Shown here one piece after another: positions 36,530 through 64,000 of a stretch of DNA of 64,000 nucleotides. A program made the translations under genes and the position numbers. The notes under the pieces are model-generated. The model did not search any database. It was not told the DNA's origin and saw only the letters and a list, made by a program, of their open reading frames with translations. Every line of letters begins with the position of its first letter. The first letter of the stretch is position 1. This DNA is from Silurus meridionalis (taxonomy: Eukaryota; Chordata; Actinopteri; Siluriformes; Siluridae). Location of the stretch: NCBI RefSeq assembly GCF_014805685.1, contig NC_060893.1, forward strand, positions 16,457,773 to 16,521,772, written 5' to 3'.

Positions 36530-39500
36530 AGGATTTCACCACATTAATGTATTGTTAGAAGTGCTTTGCCAAGTGACCCGACACTTGTGCAAGATCAGAA
36601 AGTTCTTACTGTTGAAGAGTTCTCTGTGAAACAAGCTGGCTGGGTTTGTGTGTGTGGCGTGTTGTGAAGTCCAACAAGATAAGAATAGTGCCGGGTTTTT
36701 TTTTTTGTGTGTGTGTTTGTTAGACACTGTGAAAGAGTATGTGGAATCGTTTCAGCTTTACATCTTGTTGGTAGGTTGTTCATGCGTCACCACGATAATC
36801 TTCCACAGCGAGTAGAGCAAAGAGAATACGCATTCGTGTTAATCGTTCATCACACCGATGTGGAGATCTAACTCTGTATATTGTGTACGAGTTCGAGTCA
36901 TACACAGTTTTTTTTATTTTTTATTAAATATACAAAGAACCACTGAAAATAAGATGCTTTATTTCTGATATACAAGTAGATATGTCTTTATCTGCCCCTT
37001 CATTTCCTGTTGTTTTTATTGAGTGAAGTTCACATGATTGGTCAGTAGGTGGCAGTATGTTCTCACACATGGATTTTTTTTTCTCTCTGGTTATATGCAG
37101 TGCTAAACATGGGAAATAAAGTGTGAAATCTTAATAGGCTGTTATTTGTTGTGTGTATGTGTGTAGTGTACAAATGCAGTATCTAGGGTCGTTTATTTGT
37201 TTAAAGTTTTTTTTTTTTCTTCTCCTCCTTGTTGTATAAACGCAACACATTGAGGACACAAGCAGAGCTTTTTAGTTTATTGTGATCAGATTTGTCATAC
37301 TTGGTGTCGGAGTAGACAGTGTTTTTTTTTTGTCAGTTTATCAGTTCAGCATTCGGAGTGAGGTGTGATTATGCACATTCTTCTGTGCACTATGATGTAC
37401 ATGTACATTCTTGAGTATTGGACAGTCGTAAAAAGCATTTCAGTATATCTACTCAGTATGAATGTGTGTGTGACAAATAATATATGATTTGATTATTAGA
37501 CTCCTACAAGGTGAGACAAAATAACACTAATCAGATTGTATATTTCATTTTCTTAATGCAATCATTTCATTCACTGATAAATTAATAAGACTATTTTAAT
37601 ATTGAATACATGAAATATGTCTAAAAGTCATGTAATTTAGTCAAATCATTTCATTAAAATGTATTTCATTGATAAAGGAAGGCAAAATTGTATCTTTATT
37701 ATGCATTTATCCATTTCTGTAAGGACACTTTTTTGCTTCATTCATTTTGTTATTTGAAGATTTTCCTTCAAAAGTAGTTTTCAAAAGAATTATAGAAGCT
37801 GTGCAGCCTTGAAAACAAATTCTTTCTTCTGTTTGGTTAAAAGGAAAAAAAAGGATAAAATACTCGTTGCTGCTGTTGGTCTAAAAAGTGTTCAAATATG
37901 ACATTCATACAGAATGGACAAGAGCAGCAGCAGTCGTTTGAAGAATTTTATTCATTTGCTGTGTTGCATAGACTGGATCATCTGCTTTGTTGATCAATGC
38001 ATTGGATCTTTATTGGTCTAGAAAAATTTCCTGATCACTGATCAGCCACCTGAAGACTGAGTTTTAATCAGAAATAACCCAAATTATATCCTTAAATTTT
38101 AACTTTTTGCAGTTGCATTTTTCATACACCAGGGGAGCGCATGTGAGCAGCTCCCAAACCCCGCCCATAACCCACCCCCTTGACCATCCTCCTCCCTCTT
38201 CATGTCCAGCCCCTCCCCTCAGTCTCCTGTTTCTACCACCACACCCTGCCATCTGGCCCTGAGTCATTCCCCCGTCCCCCTCCCTCACTTCCTCCATTCT
38301 CTCCACTTCCTTTCAGGGTAAAAACACAAAGAGGGGATTCTTCCAGTTCCAAGGTTACCCTCGGCAACTAGAGCTGTGAAAACTCCCAAAGAACGCAAAC
38401 ACATACACTTGAAGGGGCACAGAAGTGTGGCCATGTGGACATTTAAAGTTTAAAGGGACAAAGTCTGCAATCATCTGTCAAATTCAGACAGAGCAGCATC
38501 TGCCTTCTTAGACATTCGAGTGTGTGTTTGTGTCAGCGTACCATGTTTTCACAGCAACAACATTCCATTCCCCACAAAGAGAAACATTCTTTCAATCTCA
38601 ACACTCGACTCAGTTTCTACCTGGCTTTCATGCATCCTGAAGCTGGATCATCAAGCCCATTTGTTCGTTCTTGGAAACGTTTTACTAAGTTTAAAACCAC
38701 CAGGGAGCCAAAAGTTTTTAGAAACAAGTAAAGTTTGCTGAAAGTTCAGCCTGCTATGTCTGCATGTGGCCACCGGAGGCATACGTGCGCCACCAAACAC
38801 AGATTTTTTTTTTTTTTTGTGAACAATGGAGGCTCTCGTCTGTAAGCGTTTAGGGTGAAAACAAGCACAAGCTGCTTTAGCTGTAATGAAAGACAGAGAG
38901 ACGAGAATATAAAGCTCATGAGTGTTCAGGTCTCTCAGAGAGAAAGTGTGTAGCGCCTGCTGATCAGGCAAGGGGGCTGATTTATACCCTGCACATCTCT
39001 CCTTCTTTCTCATGTTCTTTGTCTTACTCTTACCACATCACTTTGTTTGCATCTCTCTCTCTCTCTCTCTCTCCATCTCTGTTCTCGCTGTCACTTTATC
39101 ACTTCATTACTCATTGTTTTTAACTATTTATAACTGTTTTCATGAACCCCTCCACTATCCTTTTCTCCCTCGTTTTTTTCCTCTCTCTATTACAGTGTTT
39201 ATAAGAAGTATATAAGAAACCGTGTGTGTTCTTGCTGAGTTTCTCAGAAAGGTTCGTTCAGCACATTAAGTTCGAGTTTTTGTTTTAGAAAAGAGTGAGT
39301 GAGTGCAACTTTGTGTCGGTAAGAGTGTGATTGAGTAAGACAGCTGGCTGGCCACTCTGCAAATTAAGTGTGTGTGTGAGTGAGTGTGTTTGGTAACAGC
39401 TCTCCCCCTCTCACCCCATTGTCTGGCTTTGGTGTCAGCAGGCAGCTGTTTACTGAGGCAAAGGGAAGGAAAAGTGGGGTCTGAGAGGAAGCTGCATCTG

Positions 39501-39690
39501 AGGCAAATTGAAGCTTTTACAAAAATACATACTTGTGTTGTGTTTTTTACACACACACACACACACAGCCTGTGATGGATGGATCGTTAATGTTAATGTT
39601 GAGTACTCCAGATGTGGCTCAAGCTGTGGCTGCAGTTTTCATTATCACCACCAGAGGTGCCATGTGCTCATAAATGAGAAATAACTTCTA
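36530..39690. other. No recognised gene
   Basis: AT-rich at 36900-38060, C-rich non-coding sequence at 38150-38320, (CT)n at 39051-39072. I specifically looked for the upstream FH2 exon (NWSKL, FWTK, LTLTF motifs) here and did not see it. Confidence 0.4.
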
Positions 39691-39696
39691 TGCGTG

Positions 39697-39716
39697 GTGT
39701 GTGTGTGTGTGTGTGA

Positions 39717-39768
<52 letters not shown>
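39697..39768. repeat. (GT)n(GA)n compound microsatellite
   Basis: GT run with one GA interruption, then about 19 GA units. Confidence 0.95.
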
Positions 39769-39769
<1 letters not shown>

Positions 39770-39772
<3 letters not shown>

Positions 39773-41480
39773 CGGCAGCCATTTTGCACATGGGTCCCAT
39801 TTTATGAATCCCACACGCGTCTACTCTCAACAGAGGGTCTGGATAGTGTGGGTATTTCTTTTCTCACACACACTTTTATTTTGGTTGGTAAGATGATCGA
39901 TAGGATTCTTCCGAGTTTTTCCGTTGTTCTGTTCTGTAAATGTTTATTCACAGTATTCACTTGTCTATGATGTACATACGGCGTGTAATAAAATGGAATA
40001 AGACGCAATATCCTAGCAAGACTCCTTTTACCCGCTTTTACTGCATTTTGCTTTCCAAGAACACTATATTTGGTGCTTTTCATAGATAGGGTTTTTTAAC
40101 AATTTTTAAAAAGTTCTATTAGACAGAAGATGTATTTCAGCTAGAACGGAAGACATTTGTATCAGCAGGTGATTGATGGTAACTATAAGAATATATTGGT
40201 CATACATTATCCTGCTATTCTGCATTAGGAGAGGCGTATTATGAGCATTTAAATTGATCACTGTATAATATGTTGCCTGTTAAAAACACATTCTTTGTAA
40301 GATTTATAAAACAGTGTATTCCACTAAATCGTAAACTAAACAGAAAAGGTTTTGTTGTTCGCAACAAAATGTGCAAGAACTATTTTCTGGCATTAAAATC
40401 CCTTCCAGTCGATAGTGTGTGTAGAAGGTGATAATGAAGGCCAGGCTTTGATTTAAACATTTGCCAAGTGGCCTGATCTTTCACCTCCAAGCCCCCATGT
40501 CTATGTTCCAGTAACACGTCTGATGTATTATAGTTAGATTGTGGGTAAGGGAGAGCAGCGAAGGCACTGCGGTTCTGGTGCTGATCTCCTGCAGCTGACG
40601 GAATAACATCAAAGAATGAAATAAAGAGAGAGACGGAAAGATTGGCAGACAAAGTAAGTAGACGAAAGAGCGCAGGCCTGGAGAGAGACGGAATGGCGGG
40701 AATGGAGCGAGGGAGGCCTTTCGTAAGGGCGGAAGTGAGTGCCAAGGAAAACAAAAGTTCTCAGTTGAGCGAGTTAAACAGCGCAGAGCTCTCATTAAGA
40801 ACAGAGATGGACAGAGTGGGTGAGGAAAGACTAGCCGGGGGGTTGATTAGACGGAGAAGACGACATCCGTTGGGTCTAGTGTGCATTTTGTGTGTGTGTA
40901 AAAGTTTGTGTGTGATGGTGTTAAATGTTTAGCAGGGATGGCGCGTGGTCGACTTGTAGTGTAACTCACAAGCCTCCTTTAGTGATTCCATATGTCCCTG
41001 TAATCCAATATTCAGTGCTTATGAGGGGGGAAAAGGGAGCAGGGCAGGCAGGACTACATGGAGGGAACAGGCTAAAAAAAAAAGAATGAAAATGAGAGAA
41101 AAATCTGGAGCGCTGACAGAGGTTCTCCAAGTGAGAGAGGGGTGGAGGAATGAAAGAAAAGACAAGCAGATGGCAAAGCAAGAAAGCACAGTGGTACAAA
41201 GGAAAGCACAAGGGGCAGTAAACACTGCGCATTGAGAGGAGGCCATGTGGCTGTCCTGCTGCACTTTTTGTTTATTACAGTAGAAACATTTTACAGTGAA
41301 TTAAAGGGGAGTACAGACATATCTGTATCTCCATCAGAGGAAGGCAGGTCTTACATTAACATGACTATATATACGCACAGACAAGCTGAAGCGATTTGCG
41401 TGGAAGTTGTGATTGTTTTTACTTGCTTTGTGTGCGTTTCCTTCATGTTCCACAGCACAGCATGGCCACTGACCTTGCCA
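39770..41480. other. No recognised gene
   Basis: Purine-rich non-coding sequence at 40600-40860 and 41030-41230; no exon recognised. Confidence 0.4.
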
Positions 41481-41508
41481 TGAATGAATGAATGAATGAA
41501 TGAATGAA
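41481..41508. repeat. (TGAA)7 microsatellite
   Basis: Seven perfect tetranucleotide units. Confidence 0.95.
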
Positions 41509-41889
41509 GGGTGGTAAAGATACAAGATTGTGGTAGTCTAGTCACGGGGTGGTGTCACATGAGTAACATTTCCTCTCTGATTTAGCTCTGCTATTTGTGT
41601 TTCTCTTTTTTTCCTTTCAGCCAGAAGCACAAACACCAGAGATATCGTGCATTTCATTCTAATTTCTCTCTGACCGTCCTTATTTTCTCTTGTAGTCCAT
41701 CTGCTCATAACTCTATATGTTCTTTACTTTGTCTTCTGTTTATTCTCTCTTTCACTGTTTCTGATCAAGTACCTCTATCTTGTTCTAGCTCTCGAATTTA
41801 TCTGTACCTTTCTGCTCTATTTGCTCACACCACTGATTAGCTACTGTATATGTGGCAGTCTGAAATAAAGAACTTGTATATGTATGTGA

Positions 41890-59734
<17,845 letters not shown>

Positions 59735-61205
59735 GAACTTGCGTGCTGACCTTCTCTTTCCTGCTGAAGGAATCAGGGGGTTGGACATTGCTTTTTGGGT
59801 CAAATGTGATACTGGGGATCTTTCTCTGGCCTGCATTCCCATGTAAGCCTTCATGGCCAATTTTTACTGTAGAGGAGGGTCTCTGCTGGCCCTGCCCATA
59901 ATTGGATCTAATCATCCACTGCCCTTTTTTCATTACTTTTTTTTTTCTTTTCAACATATCTTAAAGGTAAAATTGGATAAATCCAAAGATCTGTTCTTAA
60001 ATTGTGGCACATAGCAGGTGATACATTCACTGATATTTCTGCACTTATATTTAGTTTCGATTGATTGTTAGTTGTTTATTAGTACTTCATATCTGTACAC
60101 ACATCTATTTTTATTTTTTTTTCTTGCATGTAATTAATGTGATGCATTAATATCATACAGGAACTGTTCCGTGAAGTAAAACACGGCCGGGGAATTTAAA
60201 ACCATCCTCCAGCATTATCGAACTGAGCTTTCTATTACCAACATGTTTGTACTAGCTGAAATGTTACCATTAATTTCACTCCACAAACATGTATTAACAT
60301 AACTCAGAAATGGTTTTCAGGGATTCGTTTACTGTCTGAGCTGTTAGTCTTTGAGATAATGAGGGCAGTGTGTACAGAGTGAAAGTAAGGCCTCAGGCAG
60401 TCTGCATTAATGATGCCATTAATTCAGCTTCCTGATATGCCTGTAGCCATTTCGAATTTGTTGGAGCTCCAGTACACAAAAGCAAATCGGAACCGTTTCA
60501 TCTTTATGAAATGTTTGTTCATTCTAGTAACCTGTGTAAGCCTGTTTCATTTGTGGACACACTTTTGTTTGTGTCCGTTTTAGCATCTGTTGCATGGGTT
60601 TATTGTATTTTTTTTTGTTTTCAGCGTGGTATTGATGTGTTGCTGTTTTTTGATGTGATGATTTAATCAAATTTTTGTTTTATTTAACATACACTATTTG
60701 ATTTTCAGCCTTTTAGTAACACTTCATTACAGCCTCAGAGTAACTGCTGAATGTAAAGCATTATTTGACTACTGACAATTCAGTCGTTTGAGGGTTTCTA
60801 CAGAGGTGACAAAATATGCTGAGTGAATCAGATTATTTCTTGGTCAGAATAACTTTAAAATTAGAAAAAAATTAATTGTCTAGAATACTAGCAAATTATC
60901 ACCCAAAACAAGTTTATGTGCTTTATTTGTTCTTTTTGTTAAATTTATACTAGTGGTTCTTAGTGGTTATACAACTTGGCTGCTGAAAGCCTGGCAGACT
61001 TTCTTCTTGTCCAAAGCAAATATCTCCAAGTTAAAAAAAAAAAAAAAAAACATATAACTAAAAATATAACAAAAATCTGTTTTGTTTGTTTGTTTCTATT
61101 CAAATTTCATCTAGGATGGACTTATACATGCAGTATGTGGTAGGTCTTATAAATCTAGAACAAAAACATTCAAGAGAATATTGCTGTTTTATCTCTTTCA
61201 TTCAG

Positions 61206-61393
61206 GGAATCGGAGAGGAGCTGGAAATGCAGTGACAAACATTCTCGCCAAAGAACTGCTACAGGAAGACCCCAAGCCTAGCATCATAACCAAAAAGAAA
61301 CGATTGGACAATGAGAGCAAAAAGGCAGAGTCACCAGAAGACACGGACTCACTGGAGGATCTTTTGGACGTTGCTCCACCCCGGTCTAATTAG
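61206..61393 (+). CDS. diaph1: diaph1 terminal exon, duplicated copy 2
   Basis: This is an exact second copy of the terminal coding exon with its TTTCATTCAG acceptor and TAG stop at 61391-61393, displaced by 1659 bp. It can encode the same C-terminal 61 residues, so exon I could be joined to either copy with no change in protein. Copy 1 has no internal splice donor, so the two copies would be mutually exclusive last exons differing only in 3' UTR length. It is either a recent real duplication or a false duplication in the assembly. Confidence 0.75.
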
Positions 61394-61948
61394 GAACTTG
61401 CGTGCTGACCTTCTCTTTCCTGCTGAAGGAATCAGGGGGTTGGACATTGCTTTTTGGGTCAAATGTGATACTGGGGATCTTTCTCTGGCCTGCATTCCCA
61501 TGTAAGCCTTCATGGCCAATTTTTACTGTAGAGGAGGGTCTCTGCTGGCCCTGCCCATAATTGGATCTAATCATCCACTGCCCTTTTTTCATTACTTTTT
61601 TTTTTCTTTTCAACATATCTTAAAGGTAAAATTGGATAAATCCAAAGATCTGTTCTTAAATTGTGGCACATAGCAGGTGATACATTCACTGATATTTCTG
61701 CACTTATATTTAGTTTCGATTGATTGTTAGTTGTTTATTAGTACTTCATATCTGTACACACATCTATTTTTTATTTTTTTTGAGCTACTATGCAAAACTT
61801 ACTGTGTACAGAGTATTAAAGGTATAAAGTCATTACCTTAGCATGAGGAAACAAGTGCCAACTGATAGGTTAGATATGTACATACCAGCAAACTGTTCAA
61901 TAAGTGTGTGCCTTAAGTGAAATGGAAACAAACACCGAACAGGCGTGC

Positions 61949-61950
<2 letters not shown>

Positions 61951-61997
<47 letters not shown>
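61951..61997. repeat. (GT)n microsatellite in the 3' UTR
   Basis: About 23 GT units preceded by GCGTGCGC. Confidence 0.95.
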
Positions 61998-61998
<1 letters not shown>

Positions 61999-63414
61999 AG
62001 TAATGTCTGGTACCTCATTGTGAGACCCCCCCCCCACCCCCAACAGTTCAGATGTTTTTTTGTCTATTTTTGTCCTTTAGAAAACTCAAGCTGCACATCT
62101 CATAGCTAAATCTAGAGTAGTCTCTTATTATATCACCACAATGATGGAGCCTGTGTGTTTGCGCATTTACACACTGCTCTGTATAATTACTGCACTGGAT
62201 AAACTCATAAACATCTCATACCCTGTTCTAGTTTGTGTTTGTCTGAAAGCTATAGATAGTCATGTACCGAAGTTCCCGCCCACTTGATCACTGCCCAGAA
62301 AATGTTGCAGTCTTCGCCTGCGATCCTGTCCACGTTTGATTCAAGACAGATTTTGAGTTTGCTTGTGCCAGATGAACAAACAGTGCATGTGGGGAAATAT
62401 TTAGCTGTCAGGAAGAAAAAGAATCAGTAGAATAATTGTTACTGCTCTCTCGATTTTCAGAAAAATAGTTTTAGTATTTCTCCTGGAAATGATCTCAAAT
62501 ATAGCTGAAGGTCACTTGCTTCCTCACAACTTTTAGACATATAATCAACAATGTGAAACCATATACATGTTTCTCATGTCTGTTTTTGAATGTAGCGTTG
62601 CGTCATCATAGGTCTTAAAACACTGGACACACGTTTATTGACTGCAAGCCATTCTGGATGTTCTGCTCCAGTTGTGTGAATGTGTAGCTGCTTTCGACGT
62701 GATGCTTGATACTGAGCAGGTTAGCGTTCTGTTGGGTCCTGAGAAGAAGTCTTTAGTAAAACAGTAAGAACTATCTGGGCGACTCTGTGTGACATGATGG
62801 TTTAGCAACCATGAAGCCTATACACATCGGCCCGAGCAGTTTAGCTTGTTTGAAGGAATTTGAGGAAGATTTAGCAATAGAACTGACTCTCTCAATCCTA
62901 CATTTGTTCTCACTCATCTGACATTAATATCAAAGAACCATTTTGAATATGAACTCTGTGTAGAATCTTGTAGACCTGCTAAAGGAAGGGTAGAGAAAAG
63001 GTAGTTTTACACCATAACTATTAAAATATTCAAACGAATTCATACAACAAAGTGAAGGCTTTTAGGTGGGCAGAGAACCTGCTATTAGCCAAGTGTCGGT
63101 TCTATTTGTAGATCACTGATGGATGGATTAGAGCTTCACATGGCATTTATTAAACATTCCTGTTACAGTATGGTAACTGAATTGATTTATGTACCTGCAG
63201 GAGAGCATCATTACATCACTGGATTCAGTAAAAATACAGTGCATAGACTTTTTTTTTTTGTTCCATTTTACAGACATTTTCTAAATACATTTTTATTGAT
63301 TGTTTTATTTTTAAGATTAATGTAATTAGAAATACTCTTGGTAATTTGTGTGTATATTGAATTGTCTTTAGATAAATGAATTTCCAATTCTTCCAATTCT
63401 GTTCAACTCTTGCC

Positions 63415-63420
63415 ATTAAA
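63415..63420 (+). terminator. Candidate poly(A) signal ATTAAA
   Basis: ATTAAA is followed within about 30 nt by a GT-rich stretch (63444-63472), the usual arrangement of a cleavage site. It lies about 2.0 kb after the second stop codon. AATAAA also occurs at about 63651 and 63678 and is an alternative. Confidence 0.4.
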
Positions 63421-63440
63421 AAACATTAGTAGTATATCTC

Positions 63441-64000
63441 ATCTTGTGTGTGTGATTGAAAGTGTGTGTTCTAAACGACAAGTTCTGGCACAATCTATCA
63501 CATTGCAAAAATGTGACCATGATTTTAATCATCAGATGTTCCAATCTGGGCTGCACATGTAAGTAAAATACATAAAGAGCACACTTATTATGTTCTTGCT
63601 TGGTGAGCCTGCAAAAAAATGCAGACTGTTTTGCATTATTTATGATACAGAAATAAAAAAAGAAAAGTTTTGCATTGAATAAAATCGAAAACGCCGTATC
63701 GTGAACTGAATCGAATGTTGACTAAAGTGTATTGTTACACTCCTAATTTCATCCTGCTCTTGTTTGTTCTCTCACTGTTTAAAACCACTTTTCCACTCTG
63801 GGTTGCCAATTTTCCATAACAATTCCTCTTTTAGGTGCTGTGGTTTCACGAGAGACAGGTAATTTTCAGCTAATATTTTGAGTTGTGAATCATCCCTTTT
63901 TTTCTGAATAAAAGTAAGAACGTGTTTCATTCTAGAATCAGGCTTTTTTTAAATCCAAAATTTAAGACATATGCATGTATGGTGTATCTTAAAAATGTCA
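63441..64000. other. Flanking DNA after diaph1, no recognised gene
   Basis: AT-rich sequence with AATAAA-type strings at about 63651, 63678 and 63908; no coding resemblance on either strand. Confidence 0.4.

Larger units (their letters stand above)
59735..63440 (+). other. diaph1: diaph1 3' UTR region (inferred)
   Basis: Non-coding DNA after the first stop codon. It includes the whole second copy of the duplicated unit, a (GT)n tract at 61951-61997, a C-rich run near 62025-62040 and about 1.4 kb of unique AT-rich sequence. No other gene is recognised. The extent is inferred from the lack of poly(A) signals near either stop and the candidate signal at 63415. Confidence 0.5.

Overview
The window is vertebrate nuclear DNA, almost certainly from a teleost fish. 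Evidence: GT-AG split exons of a vertebrate formin, a tRNA-Glu SINE, Tc1/mariner elements and a very high density of (CA)n, (CT)n and (TA)n microsatellites typical of fish. I cannot fix the species; several dispersed repeats resemble ones common in catfish and cyprinid genomes.

The only protein-coding gene I can support is the 3' part of a Diaphanous-related formin on the + strand. Ten exons between 41933 and 59734 join in one continuous frame of 456 codons plus stop. They encode most of the FH2 actin-nucleation domain, the basic coiled segment, the DAD autoregulatory helix and a C-terminal tail. The KKDQ-GGEEK segment at the start and the RKRAPRQ-NR-AVT-ILA-EL tail match DIAPH1 better than DIAPH2 or DIAPH3, so I call it diaph1. 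The 5' part of the gene (GTPase-binding/DID region, FH1, first part of FH2) is not visible and must lie upstream of base 1, across an intron of at least 41.9 kb, unless an exon was missed.

Layout: 1-41932 has no recognised exon. It holds microsatellites, low-repeat islands rich in TAAT-type motifs that may be conserved non-coding elements, a tRNA-Glu SINE with target-site duplications (8506-8719), a nearly intact IR/DR Tc1-like transposon inserted in a (TA)n tract (13560-15110), three fossils of a second Tc1-like family (about 23.3, 28.3 and 33.0 kb), a 483-bp Tc1 deletion derivative (29975-30457) and several teleost dispersed repeats. 41933-46228 holds eight closely packed diaph1 exons, including one interrupted by an AT-AC (U12-type) intron. 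46229-59546 holds the DAD exon between two large introns. 58445-61780 is a direct tandem duplication of about 1.66 kb that copies the terminal coding exon, its acceptor and the proximal 3' UTR. 61780-64000 is distal 3' UTR with a candidate poly(A) site near 63415, then flanking DNA.

Most notable: the AT-AC intron inside the FH2 domain, the near-identical duplicated terminal exon, a 3' splice site whose pyrimidine tract is replaced by (TG)28, and the IR/DR transposon with DD37E spacing and a single frameshift. I found no CRISPR array, operon, rRNA gene or convincing free-standing tRNA gene.
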